Assembly (NCBI RefSeq): GCF_900107235.1
Contig: NZ_FNPF01000006.1
Coordinates: 1-64,000 of the forward strand
Origin: Citreimonas salinaria
GTDB lineage: Bacteria; Pseudomonadota; Alphaproteobacteria; Rhodobacterales; Rhodobacteraceae
Direction: 5' to 3'
DNA length: 64,000 bases
Both the position numbers and the translations under genes were made by a program. Under the pieces are notes generated by a model, which ran no database searches, was not told the DNA's origin, and saw nothing but the letters and a program-made list of their open reading frames with translations. Shown in pieces: positions 1 to 9,612 of the stretch (position 1 is its first letter; the number at the start of each line of letters is the position of its first letter).

Positions 1-7
1 ACCCTGT

Positions 8-1235
<1,228 letters not shown>

Positions 1236-1239
<4 letters not shown>

Positions 1240-1642
1240 GAACGAGTCTCCCGTTCGGCGTGGGGCGCCTTGAAAAATGAGCCGACGCCGTCGGCGGGGG
1301 CGAGAATGGCGTCGAGATTGACTGTCCGCTCGACGAGGCACAAGGCGGCTCCGTGTTGCCGGCAGAACCGGGCGACGGCGCGAACTCGCTCGGGATCGCG
1401 CGAGATGCGCGCCAGATCCGTCGCGATGACGGCCTGCGCCTCGCCTCTTGCAATCCGGTCCCGCAGGATGGTCAGGCCGGGGCGTCACGCATCCCGCTGA
1501 CGCCGTTGTCGACGACGACATCGAGGATGCGCCAGCCGCGGGCTTCCGCGTAGCCGGTGCAGAACCTGCGCTGTTCGGCGATGGCCGCGTCGTTCGCGCT
1601 GGCGGCGCGCAGATAGAGTAGGGCGGTGGTCCCGGTGGTCAT
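1236..1642 (-). pseudogene. Small resolvase-like protein, single frameshift
   Basis: The frame from the ATG at 1642 has a resolvase N-terminal fold pattern (LLYLRAAS, EQRRFCTGYAEARGW, DNGVSGMRD). It loses frame near 1495, where one base appears to be missing from the usual RDRPGLTIL stretch. It then continues in another frame as TILRDRIARGEAQAVIATDL, DLARISRDPERV, and ends at a TGA that overlaps the ATG of the next recombinase. Repairing one base would give about 135 residues. The overlap shows the two genes were once a translationally coupled pair. Confidence 0.75.
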
Positions 1643-1831
1643 GGTCGTCTCGTCGTCTCGTCGTCGGGCCGTGGCGCACACAGCGCGGTTGGCGGACATG
1701 TCTGGAAAGATTGCGAAAGCTCGCCCGATGGCGATACGACTACAACCACATACGACCACACTCGGCCTTGGGCAACCTGGCACCCGCGCCCGGCGCGCTT
1801 GCGCCACCAGGCCCGGCCGGATACCCGGAAC

Positions 1832-2998
1832 TCACCCGGGGACTGTCATTCTGAACGAAGGACCAGCGGGGCGCGGGTCAATCTCTGTTCCTTGCTTCTC
1901 GCAGGATTCTGTTCGGTGCCTCGCTCTGGCTGGCTTTCGGTCCACACCCTTCTGCGGAAAGGCATCGCGCCAGCGCTGGATGAAGATCTCGCGCTTGTCG
2001 GCGTCCATGGCAATCAGCAGCGGCGGATGCAGGCCGATGGGCCTTTCGAGCGTCTCGACCGTGCCCGACACCTCGATCGGTGCGCCGTATTCTTCGCCCA
2101 GCCACACGAACAGGTCCCGCGCCTCGAGCTCCGCGCGGCCCGCTGGAGAAAGCAGATAGTCGAGGAAGGCTTGCGCCACGCCAGCGGAAGAGGCGCCGGC
2201 GGGAAGCATCGCGGCGCGCGCCAGGATCAGCGTGTAGTCGCCCGGCGCGACGACCCCCAGGCGGTCGTCCTCGCGCGCCCGTTGCAGGGCGTAGGACCCC
2301 AGAACGTTGTAGGCGACGAGGTAATCGCCCGACGCCACGGCGTCGATGATCTCGGCCGAGCAGCAGGTCGCGACGGCGCCGGTCCGGCCGAACGTCTCCA
2401 TCAGGCCGCCGAACGTGCTCGCTTCGAGCGAGTCGCTGAAGGCGAGCAGGTAGCCCAGCCCGGAATCCTCGATATCGTACGTGGCGACGCGGCCCGCGAA
2501 GCGGGTGTCGCTGGGTCGCAGAAGATCCAGCAGATCGAAGCGCGAGCGGGGCACCTCCGACGGGGCCAGGAGATCGCGGTTGTAGACCATGACGGCGGGC
2601 TCCCGCGTGATCCCCCACAGCTGGTCGCGCCATTTCAGCCGTGGCGCCAGCGTCGCCGTGGCGGGCGACGCATGGCTGGCCGCGCAGCCCTCGTTCACCA
2701 GAGTGACTATGTGGTGCACGGCCGAGCTGACGACCAGGTCGGCGCCGGTGCGGCCTGCGGCGCAATCCTGCCGCGTCACCCGGTAGAGTTCGTTCGAGCC
2801 CCATTGCTCGTAGACGATGCGCGTGCCGGGCTGCGTCTGAAGGAACGCCGCGATCACCGGGCCGATCGCCGCGAGGTCGGTCGTGCTGCGGATCGTGGCG
2901 GTCTGTACGGCGTTTTCGGGACCGAAGGCCGCGGTCAGCTCGGCCGCTTGCGAGATCATCGGCAGGACCGCCGCGACGCATGCAAGAAGACGCCTCAT
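1832..2998 (-). CDS. Periplasmic solute-binding protein, probable sensor partner of the TctE-like kinase
   Basis: The protein has 388 residues. An N-terminal signal peptide (MRRLLACVAAVLPMISQAAE) precedes a bacterial ABC-type extracellular binding-protein fold of the Fe3+/PgtC type (VYEQWGSNELY, GADLVVSSAVHHIVTLVNEG, WGITREPAVMVYNRDLL, SGDYLVAYNVLGSYA). The ATG overlaps the stop of the sensor kinase (ATGA), so it is the third gene of the tctD-tctE transcript. No ABC permease or ATPase lies nearby. I infer that it presents ligand to the kinase rather than feeding a transporter, as PgtC does in the Salmonella Pgt system. Its last 35 or so residues are basic and look unstructured. Confidence 0.75.
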   Translation of the reverse strand: MRRLLACVAAVLPMISQAAELTAAFGPENAVQTATIRSTTDLAAIGPVIAAFLQTQPGTRIVYEQWGSNELYRVTRQDCAAGRTGADLVVSSAVHHIVTLVNEGCAASHASPATATLAPRLKWRDQLWGITREPAVMVYNRDLLAPSEVPRSRFDLLDLLRPSDTRFAGRVATYDIEDSGLGYLLAFSDSLEASTFGGLMETFGRTGAVATCCSAEIIDAVASGDYLVAYNVLGSYALQRAREDDRLGVVAPGDYTLILARAAMLPAGASSAGVAQAFLDYLLSPAGRAELEARDLFVWLGEEYGAPIEVSGTVETLERPIGLHPPLLIAMDADKREIFIQRWRDAFPQKGVDRKPARARHRTESCEKQGTEIDPRPAGPSFRMTVPG

Positions 2999-4371
2999 GG
3001 CACGCGTCCCGGCAGGTCGAGCGAGACCGTGCAGCGTCCGCCTGCACGGACGATCCGGATAGCCCCGCCATGCCCTTCGGCGACCTCGTGCGCGATTGCG
3101 AGGCCGATGCCGCTTCCGCCCACGCGCCCGGTGCGGATGAAACGGCTGCCGCCGGCGGCGCTCACCTCGGCCGGCGGGCCTTCGCCGCAATCGCTGACCC
3201 ACAGGGAAGGTCGCGTTCCGCCCGTCACCCCGACGCGCACCGGCGGCCGGCCGTGGGACAGCGCGTTGGCCAGCAGGTTCTTTCCCGCCTCGGTCAGCGA
3301 CAATGCATCGCCCCGCAGGACGATGGGCGCGCCGGGAAGGTCAAGCTCGACCTCGGTTGCCGCGGCAAGGGCGAGATCGTCGCATGCCTCGACCACCTCG
3401 ACGGCGATGTCGCGCAGATCCAGCGGCGTCGCCGGCTGGCTGTCGGCGCGGTGGATGATCATCGCCCGGTTCAGAAGCTGGTCGAGCAGCCGTCCGAGGC
3501 CCGAGGCGCGATCGTGGATCCGCTTCACGATCCTCTCGCGCCGCTCGGGGTCGGTCTCGGCGGCGGCAAGTTGCGCCTGCGCGCGGATTGCCGACACCGG
3601 CGTGCGCAGCTGATGCGCCGCGTCGGCAATCAGGTTGCCGGTGGCGACGCTCTGGCGTTCGAGCCGCGCCATGAACGTGTTCAGCGACACCAGCATTCCC
3701 GCCACCTCGCGCGGGGCCGACAGGGACAGCGGCGTAAGGTCTGTCGGCTCGCGCGAGGCCAGTGCCGCGCCGATCAGGGGCAGGGGGCGCAGGGCGCGGC
3801 TGATCACGAGCCACGCGAACAGGGCCATGACCGCGCCGGCCGCGCCAAGCACCACAAGCGCATTCTGCGCGATGTCGCGGGCAAGCTCGCGCCGCGCAAG
3901 CAGGGTCTGGCCAACGATCACGCGCACCGGGCCCGAGAAGTTGCGCTCGGCGAAGAGGCGCGTCACGGCGACATAGCGCGCGGGTTCAGCCCCGAAGCTT
4001 GCGTCGAAGAACACGGCCTCGGCACTGCCGGACACCTGGGGCATCGGAGCCGACGCATCGCCCGTCAGGGTCGTCCCGTCCGGCGCCACGACGCGGTACC
4101 GGATCCGGTCGTCCGGTGCCAGCGACAGAAGCTCGAACGCCGAGACGGGCATGTCCACCAGCGCCGAACCATCGCGCACCGTGATTGTCGTGGCGATGTC
4201 CGCAGCGGCGCCCAGCAGCAGGCGGTCATAGGCCTCGCGTGCCGCCTGCCTGCCATAGGCGAGCGCCGCGACGAGCACCAGCGCGCCGCCCAGGACCAGC
4301 ACCGCCGCCACCGCGAGCGCGACGCGCGTCTTCAGCGACGGCGTGGCGCGGATCGTTCCGGACTCAGCCAT
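2995..4371 (-). CDS. tctE: Sensor histidine kinase, TctE-like
   Basis: Inner-membrane kinase of 458 residues. It has a first membrane helix at about 15-40, a periplasmic sensor region, a second helix at about 165-190 with a HAMP-like linker, a phosphoacceptor box (AAHQLRTPVSAIRAQ, His near 252) and an ATPase domain with the N box (NLLANALSHGRP) and G box (DCGEGP, GGSGIGLAIAHEVAEGHGG). It starts 8 bases inside the response regulator gene and its stop overlaps the binding-protein start, so all three are one operon. Its likely job is to sense the substrate of the divergent tctCBA transporter; the name rests on that context. Confidence 0.85.
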   Translation of the reverse strand: MAESGTIRATPSLKTRVALAVAAVLVLGGALVLVAALAYGRQAAREAYDRLLLGAAADIATTITVRDGSALVDMPVSAFELLSLAPDDRIRYRVVAPDGTTLTGDASAPMPQVSGSAEAVFFDASFGAEPARYVAVTRLFAERNFSGPVRVIVGQTLLARRELARDIAQNALVVLGAAGAVMALFAWLVISRALRPLPLIGAALASREPTDLTPLSLSAPREVAGMLVSLNTFMARLERQSVATGNLIADAAHQLRTPVSAIRAQAQLAAAETDPERRERIVKRIHDRASGLGRLLDQLLNRAMIIHRADSQPATPLDLRDIAVEVVEACDDLALAAATEVELDLPGAPIVLRGDALSLTEAGKNLLANALSHGRPPVRVGVTGGTRPSLWVSDCGEGPPAEVSAAGGSRFIRTGRVGGSGIGLAIAHEVAEGHGGAIRIVRAGGRCTVSLDLPGRVP

Positions 4372-5038
4372 CGTCTTCGTTCAGGCGGTAGCCGATGCCG
4401 CGATGGGTTTCGATCCGCACCTGCGAGCCCGCCAGTTTCTTGCGCAGCCGCGCCACGTACAGCTCGACGGTGTTCGTGCCGACTTCTGCCCCGTCGAACG
4501 AGAACAGCCCGTCGAACAGCCGCTCCTTCGACAGGATCTGTCCGCGGTGGGCAAGCATCATCGACAGCAGCGACATCTCGCGCCGCGTCATGTGCACCGG
4601 CTTGCCGCCGATGCGCACGGCCTTGCCGGTCTCGTCGAAGGACAGGTCGCCGAGGGTCATCGCGTTGTCCGCCCAGCCGGTCTCGCGGCGCAGCAGCACG
4701 CGCAGCCGTGCCTCGAGCTCGCGCAGGTCGAAGGGCTTCACGAGGTAGTCGTCGGCTCCCAGATCCAGCGCCTCGACCCGCGCGGTCACCTCGAACTCGG
4801 CGGTCAGCATCAGGACCGGTATCCGCGCGCCCTTGCGGCGCAGGGACCGCAGAAAGTCACGCCCGTCCCCGTCCGGGAGGTTTATGTCCAGCACGATGGC
4901 ATCGTAGACCTGCACCGCCATGGCCTCTTCGGCGCGGCCGAGCGTTTCGGCCAGGTCGCAGGCAAAGCCGGCATTGCCCAAGCTGGCGACGACGGCATCG
5001 CCGACATCGCCCGTGTCCTCGACGATCAGCAATCGCAT
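4364..5038 (-). CDS. tctD: OmpR-family response regulator, TctD-like
   Basis: The protein has 224 residues. The receiver domain carries the acidic pair (VED), phosphoacceptor Asp51 (IVLDINLP), the Thr in MLTA and the Lys in LVKPFD. The C-terminal winged helix has the usual elements (MTRREMSLLSMMLAHRG, NTVELYVARLRKKL, IETHRGIGYRL). ATG at 5036-5038 is the first start that gives a proper receiver beta strand. An open frame continues far upstream but is only antisense shadow of tctC. It is divergent from tctC and the shared 156-base region holds an 11-bp-spaced direct repeat, a plausible binding site. Confidence 0.9.
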   Translation of the reverse strand: MRLLIVEDTGDVGDAVVASLGNAGFACDLAETLGRAEEAMAVQVYDAIVLDINLPDGDGRDFLRSLRRKGARIPVLMLTAEFEVTARVEALDLGADDYLVKPFDLRELEARLRVLLRRETGWADNAMTLGDLSFDETGKAVRIGGKPVHMTRREMSLLSMMLAHRGQILSKERLFDGLFSFDGAEVGTNTVELYVARLRKKLAGSQVRIETHRGIGYRLNEDDG

Positions 5039-5108
5039 CGCGCCACTCCTCCGGCCCTGACCGTATTCGGTTCGCCGGTGAACGAAAAGTGCCGCATTCC
5101 GCCGGGAT

Positions 5109-5129
5109 GACAGGTTGACGACAGGTTGA
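5109..5129 (+). promoter_or_regulatory. Direct repeat upstream of tctC, possible TctD operator
   Basis: GACAGGTTGA occurs twice, at 5109-5118 and 5120-5129, with an 11-base period. OmpR/PhoB-family regulators typically bind head-to-tail half-sites about one helical turn apart. It lies 66 bases before the tctC start, between the divergent regulator and transporter genes. Confidence 0.5.
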
Positions 5130-5194
5130 TCCCCTATCGTCCGCGAACGACCGGCAGCACGGAGGGCTGTCGTCAGACATCCTTGGAGGAACAC

Positions 5195-6187
5195 ATGCAC
5201 ATCACGACGATCCGTCGCGGCCTTGCGGCCGCTGTTCTGCTGGCCTGTGCGCCGCTGGCGGCCACGGCCCAGGAATTCACCCCCGAAAACCCCGAATGCA
5301 TCGCGCCCGCCAACCCGGGCGGCGGCTGGGATTTCACCTGCCGTCAGGTCGGCAAGTCGCTGCAGGATCTGGGGCTGATCCCGTCCACCATGCAGGTGGT
5401 GAACCTGTCCGGCGGGGGCGGCGGCGTGGCCTTTGCCGAGGTGGTCAACAAGCGCAACGACGAGGACGACCTGATCGTGGCGGCATCGTCGGCCACGGCG
5501 ACGCGCCTCGCGCAGAATGCGTTTCCGGGCAACACCATGGACCAGGTCCGCTGGATCGGTGCGGTCGGCGCGGATTACGGCGTCATCGCGGTCGCCGACG
5601 ACAGCGAGATCCAGACGCTGCCCGAGCTGATGGATGCCATCAAGGAGGACCCGGCCTCGATCTCGATCGGCGGCGGGTCGGCCGTGGGTGGCTGGGATCA
5701 CCTGAAGGTGCTGAACGCGGCGCAGAAGGCGGGCGTCGAGGACGTGCGCAACGTCAAGTACATCGCCTTCGCGGGCGGCGGCGAGGCCGTGACGCAGCTT
5801 CTGGCCGGCTCGCTCCAGGCCTTCACCGGCGACCTCTCCGAGGCGCGCGGCTTCGTGGAATCCGGCGACATCCGGGTCATCGCGCTTCTGGCGCCCGAGC
5901 GGCTGGAGGGCGAGTTCTCGGGCTTCCCGACGGCCCGCGAGCAGGGCATCGACACGATCGGCGCCAACTGGCGCGGCTTCTACGGCCCCGGCAACATGAG
6001 CGACGAGGCCTACGATTACTGGGTCGGCCAGATCGACACGCTGTACGACAGCCCGGAATGGCAGGCGATCATGGAGACCAACGGTCTCGCGCCGCTGGAC
6101 CTGCAGGGCGAGGAGTTCGAGCAGTTCGTGGCCGAGTCGGTCCAGAACATCGAGAGCCTGTCGCGCGAAATCGGCATCCTTCAGTAA
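5195..6187 (+). CDS. tctC: Tripartite tricarboxylate transporter, periplasmic binding protein
   Basis: The protein has 330 residues: a signal peptide ending ATAQEF, then a TctC/Bug-type binding protein (ECIAPANPGGGWDFTCRQVGK, VVNLSGGGGGVAFAEVV, IGGGSAVGGWDHLK, NWRGFYGPGNMS). It captures a carboxylate in the periplasm and hands it to TctAB. ATG at 5195 is preceded by GGAGGA. The order tctC-tctB-tctA with divergent tctDE is the standard layout. A strong stem-loop follows the stop. The substrate (citrate, tricarballylate or another acid) cannot be read from sequence. Confidence 0.92.
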   Translation: MHITTIRRGLAAAVLLACAPLAATAQEFTPENPECIAPANPGGGWDFTCRQVGKSLQDLGLIPSTMQVVNLSGGGGGVAFAEVVNKRNDEDDLIVAASSATATRLAQNAFPGNTMDQVRWIGAVGADYGVIAVADDSEIQTLPELMDAIKEDPASISIGGGSAVGGWDHLKVLNAAQKAGVEDVRNVKYIAFAGGGEAVTQLLAGSLQAFTGDLSEARGFVESGDIRVIALLAPERLEGEFSGFPTAREQGIDTIGANWRGFYGPGNMSDEAYDYWVGQIDTLYDSPEWQAIMETNGLAPLDLQGEEFEQFVAESVQNIESLSREIGILQ

Positions 6188-6201
6188 GCCGAGCCACGCA
6201 C

Positions 6202-6228
6202 GGCGCCTCCGGTCCGACCGGAGGCGCC
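6202..6228 (+). promoter_or_regulatory. Intercistronic stem-loop between tctC and tctB
   Basis: GGCGCCTCCGGT (6202-6213) is a perfect inverted repeat of ACCGGAGGCGCC (6217-6228) with a 3-base loop. There is no T tract, so it is more likely an mRNA stabiliser or partial attenuator that keeps the binding protein in excess than a full terminator. Confidence 0.6.
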
Positions 6229-6259
6229 ACCTTTGCGGAAACCCGAGGGAGGACGCCGC

Positions 6260-6691
6260 ATGAGCGACCGCATATTCGGCGGGATCGGAATGATCCTCGC
6301 CATCATATTCGCCTGGCAGGCGTCGATCATTCAGGAAAGCTTTCTGAGCGATGCGGTCGGGCCGAAGACATTCCCATATCTGATCGCCGCGATCATGGCG
6401 CTGGCGTCGGCTTACTTCCTCGTCAAGCCCGACCCCGAGCCCGACTGGCCGCGCGCCGGCCGCCTGGCCGAGATCGCCTTCGCCGCGCTCGTGATGCTTG
6501 CCTACGCGCAGGCGTTGCCGGAACTGGGCTTCCTCATCGCGACCGCGCTGGCCGCCGGCTACCTCACCTGGCGCCTCGGCTCGAGCCCGGTGCAGAGCGT
6601 ACTGATCGGCGTCGGCACCTCGGCCGGCATCTACGTCATATTCCGCCTCCTGCTGGGCCTGAGCCTCGCGCGCGGCCCGTTCGGCTTCTGA
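6260..6691 (+). CDS. tctB: Tripartite tricarboxylate transporter, small membrane subunit
   Basis: The protein has 143 residues and four hydrophobic segments, the size and pattern of TctB. ATG at 6260 is preceded by GAGGGAGG at a good distance; the in-frame start at 6233 lacks this and would overlap the stem-loop. It ends 10 bases before tctA. It forms the membrane complex with TctA. Confidence 0.88.
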   Translation: MSDRIFGGIGMILAIIFAWQASIIQESFLSDAVGPKTFPYLIAAIMALASAYFLVKPDPEPDWPRAGRLAEIAFAALVMLAYAQALPELGFLIATALAAGYLTWRLGSSPVQSVLIGVGTSAGIYVIFRLLLGLSLARGPFGF

Positions 6692-6701
6692 GGAGCAATC
6701 T

Positions 6702-8243
6702 ATGGAACTGATGTCGAACCTCGCCGACGGCTTCGTCGTGGCGCTGACCTGGCAGAACCTCGCGCTGGCGCTGATGGGCTGCTTCCTGGGCACGATCATG
6801 GGCGCGCTGCCGGGCCTTGGCCCCTCGAACGGCGTCGCCATCCTGATCCCGCTGGCCTTCACGTTGGGCCTCGGCGCGACGCCGTCGCTGATCCTGCTGA
6901 CCAGCGTCTACTACGGAGCCATGTATGGCGGGCGGATCAGCTCGATCCTGCTGAACATCCCGGGCGACGAACCGGCGATGATGACCTGTCTCGACGGCTA
7001 TCCTATGGCGCAGCAGGGCCGCGCCGGCGAGGCGCTGGCCCTGTCGGGCATCGCCTCCTTCGTCGGCGCGTTCTTCGCCACCTGCGGCCTTGTCCTGCTT
7101 GCGCCGCAACTCGTCAAGGTGGCGCTGCTGTTCGGCCCGGCCGAGTATTTCGCGCTGTTCGCGCTGGCCTTCGCCACGCTCGGCGGCATCTCGGCGACCA
7201 ATCAGGCGAAGTCCGCCTTCGCCGCGGCACTGGGCCTGGGCCTCGCCATGATCGGCGTGGACACCCAGACCGGCGTGCCGCGCTTCACCTTCGGCGAAGT
7301 GCACCTCTACGACGGGATCGACTTCCTCGTGGCGATCGTCGGGCTCTTCGCCCTGTCCGAGGTCTTCATCTTCCTCGAGCACCGGGGCACCGATCGCGAC
7401 ATCTCGAACAAGCCGAGGATGGAGATCGGGCGCATCATCCCGTCTTGGGCGCTGATCCGGTCCTGCATCCCGACCATGGGCCGCACGACCGTGCTGGGCT
7501 TCATCGCCGGCGTGCTTCCGGGGGCGGGGGCGTCGCTGGGCTCGTTCATCTCGTACTCGATGGAGAAGCGTCTGGTCGACAAGGACGGCACGTTCGGCAA
7601 GGGCGATCCGCGCGGGGTCGCCGCGCCCGAGACCGGCAACAACGCCGCCGCCGGCGGCGCCCTGGTGCCGATGCTCGCGCTCGGCGTGCCGGGTTCCGGG
7701 ACGACCGCCGTGCTTCTGGCGGTGCTCCTGTCGCTCAACATCACGCCGGGGCCGCTTCTGTTCACCCAGAACCCGGACGTGGTCTGGGGGCTTATCGCGG
7801 CGCTCTTCATCGGGAACTTCATGCTTCTCGCGATGAACATCCCCATGGTGGGCCTGTTCACGCGGGTTCTCCTGGTGCCGCCGCGGATTCTCATGCCCGT
7901 TGTGGCGATGATCTCCTTCGTGGGCATCTACGGCATCTCGGGCTCCAGCTTCGATCTGATGGTGATGGTGGGCTTCGGCGTCATGGGCTGGATCCTGCGC
8001 AAGCTCGACGTGCCACTGGTCCCGGTGATCCTGGGCACGCTTCTGGGCAACGAGATGGAGGTGAACTTCCGCCGGGCGGTGAACATCGCCGACGGCGACT
8101 ACTCGGTGCTGGTTTCGTCGCCGCTGACCATCCTGCTGTGGACCATCGCGGTCATCGGCTTCGTCCTGCCGATCCTGGTGGGCGGCCTGATCCGCCGCCG
8201 TATGCGCATGGCCCGTGACGCCGAAGGCGGCCTGAGCGACTGA
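6702..8243 (+). CDS. tctA: Tripartite tricarboxylate transporter, large membrane subunit
   Basis: The protein has 513 residues and about 12 membrane segments. The TctA signatures are clear: GALPGLGPSNGVAILIPL near the start, YYGAMYGGRISSILLNIPG and, later, VLPGAGASLGSFISYSMEK, the two inverted-repeat halves of the family. GGAGCAATCT precedes the ATG. It probably couples solute uptake to an ion gradient. It is the last gene of the tctCBA operon. Confidence 0.93.
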   Translation: MELMSNLADGFVVALTWQNLALALMGCFLGTIMGALPGLGPSNGVAILIPLAFTLGLGATPSLILLTSVYYGAMYGGRISSILLNIPGDEPAMMTCLDGYPMAQQGRAGEALALSGIASFVGAFFATCGLVLLAPQLVKVALLFGPAEYFALFALAFATLGGISATNQAKSAFAAALGLGLAMIGVDTQTGVPRFTFGEVHLYDGIDFLVAIVGLFALSEVFIFLEHRGTDRDISNKPRMEIGRIIPSWALIRSCIPTMGRTTVLGFIAGVLPGAGASLGSFISYSMEKRLVDKDGTFGKGDPRGVAAPETGNNAAAGGALVPMLALGVPGSGTTAVLLAVLLSLNITPGPLLFTQNPDVVWGLIAALFIGNFMLLAMNIPMVGLFTRVLLVPPRILMPVVAMISFVGIYGISGSSFDLMVMVGFGVMGWILRKLDVPLVPVILGTLLGNEMEVNFRRAVNIADGDYSVLVSSPLTILLWTIAVIGFVLPILVGGLIRRRMRMARDAEGGLSD

Positions 8244-8584
8244 CCTGAAAGATGGCAGGATCCGGGCAGCGTCCCCGGGCCCTGCCGCATGATCGGCTGT
8301 CGGCGGCTATCGAGGACCATACGACCCCCACGGTCGCGAACGCCGCGTAAGACTATGTCGTCATCTTGCACGCGGTGCTTGGACCCTGCTCAAGAGTTGG
8401 AGCTTCCGGAGCCGTCGCGGTTCGATCGCCGGGAAAGCGACACCCAGATGCGCGGGCCGCGCTCGCTTCGGATGGCGCCCATTTTTTTCGGCGCACGTTG
8501 CACGCCGGCCGTTTCGGTGGTCTCTTGATCTCAACTGCAGCCCGAAGGTGGCTGCAGAGAAACGACCAAACGGGAGGATTTGCA
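8244..8584. other. Intergenic region between tctA and phnD
   Basis: I see no convincing gene in these 341 bases. An imperfect GC-rich stem just after tctA (about 8254-8288, GGCAG pairing with CTGCC) may end the tct transcript. The distal part must contain the phnD promoter and holds the inverted repeat listed separately. Confidence 0.5.
8535..8557 (+). promoter_or_regulatory. Inverted repeat in the phnD leader
   Basis: CTGCAGCC (8535-8542) is perfectly repeated in inverse as GGCTGCAG (8550-8557) with a 7-base loop, 27 bases before the phnD ATG. It could be an operator or a leader hairpin. Confidence 0.4.
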
Positions 8585-9559
8585 ATGCGAAGGACTTCGA
8601 CTTACGGAACGGCGCTGATCGCCGCGCTCGCGTGGACCGCGGGTGCCGCACTGGCGCAGGAAGAAACCGCCGCGCTCGACAGCCAGTACACCGACAAGAA
8701 CGGCGACCTCGTGGCCGACGCGCCCGAGGACGAGAGCGCGCTGCGCAACCCGGACACGCTCGTCTTCGCCTACACCCCGGTCGAGGATCCGGCCATCTAC
8801 GAGGACATCTGGACCCCGTTCATCGAGCACCTCGAGGATGTGACCGGTAAGGACGTGCAGTTCTTCGCCGTCCAGTCGAACTCGGCCGAGGTCGAGGCCA
8901 TGCGCTCGGGTCGCCTGCACATCGCCGGGTTCTCGACCGGGCCGACGCCCTTCGCCGTGAACCTCGCGGGCGCCGTTCCCTTCGCCATCATGGGCGGGGA
9001 CGACGGCCGCTTCGGCTATACGCTGCAGGTCTACACCCAGGCCGACAGCGACATCCAGGAGATGGCGGATCTGGCGGGCAAGCGGATTGCGCACACCTCG
9101 CCCACGTCGAATTCGGGCAATCAGGCGCCGCGCGCGCTGTTCCCCGACCTGGGCGTCGTCCCGGGCGAGGATTACGAGGTGAACTACTCGGGCAGCCACG
9201 ACCAGTCGATGCTGGGCGTCGTCGCGGGCGACTACGACGCCGCCCCCGTCGCGTCCGAGGTGGTCGACCGCATGGCCGAGCGCGGCCTCTACGATCCCGA
9301 GGACGTGCGCATCGTCTGGGAGAGCGAACCGTTCCCGACCACTTCCTACGCCTATGCGCATGATCTTGCGCCCGAGCTGAAGGAGAAGATCGAGGAGGCG
9401 TTCTTCAGCTTCGACTTCGAGGGCACCGCGCTTGGCGAGGAATTTGAGGGCGTGTCGAAATTCATCCCGATCACCTACAAGGATCAGTGGAAGGTCATCC
9501 GCCAGATCCAGCGGGCCAACGGGGTCGAGTACACGCCGCAGGGTCTTGCCGCGGAATAA
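8585..9559 (+). CDS. phnD: Phosphonate/phosphite ABC transporter, periplasmic binding protein
   Basis: The protein has 324 residues: a signal peptide (cut near GAALAQEE), then a PhnD fold (LVFAYTPVEDPAIYEDIWTPF, FAVQSNSAEVEAMRSGRLHIAGFSTG, GKRIAHTSPTSNSGNQAPRALF, SGSHDQSMLGVVAGDYDAAPV). The SPTSNSG stretch matches the family's anion-binding loop. GGGAGG lies upstream of the ATG. It binds a phosphonate or related oxyanion and delivers it to the PhnE permeases. No C-P lyase or phosphonatase is in the window, so the ligand could also be phosphite or a small organophosphate. Confidence 0.88.
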   Translation: MRRTSTYGTALIAALAWTAGAALAQEETAALDSQYTDKNGDLVADAPEDESALRNPDTLVFAYTPVEDPAIYEDIWTPFIEHLEDVTGKDVQFFAVQSNSAEVEAMRSGRLHIAGFSTGPTPFAVNLAGAVPFAIMGGDDGRFGYTLQVYTQADSDIQEMADLAGKRIAHTSPTSNSGNQAPRALFPDLGVVPGEDYEVNYSGSHDQSMLGVVAGDYDAAPVASEVVDRMAERGLYDPEDVRIVWESEPFPTTSYAYAHDLAPELKEKIEEAFFSFDFEGTALGEEFEGVSKFIPITYKDQWKVIRQIQRANGVEYTPQGLAAE

Positions 9560-9568
9560 GATGCCCAA

Positions 9569-9595
9569 GGGGCCGGCGCGCCGTGTGCCGGCCCC
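9569..9595 (+). promoter_or_regulatory. Intercistronic stem-loop between phnD and phnC
   Basis: GGGGCCGGC (9569-9577) pairs perfectly with GCCGGCCCC (9587-9595). There is no T tract. Like the loop after tctC, it follows a binding-protein gene and probably raises its mRNA level relative to the downstream genes. Confidence 0.55.
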
Positions 9596-9612
9596 GTTCG
9601 AGGAGTTAGCAG

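Noticed and set aside
5039-6862. Long minus-strand open frame running through tctC upstream of tctD
   Set aside because: It is antisense to a clear family member, has low-complexity composition and reflects G+C-rich third positions. The same applies to many long antisense frames in the window.
8291-8311. Weak Pho-box-like pair (CTGTC / CTATC) between tctA and phnD
   Set aside because: Only half the bases fit a Pho box and the distance to phnD is long; not enough to claim phosphate control.
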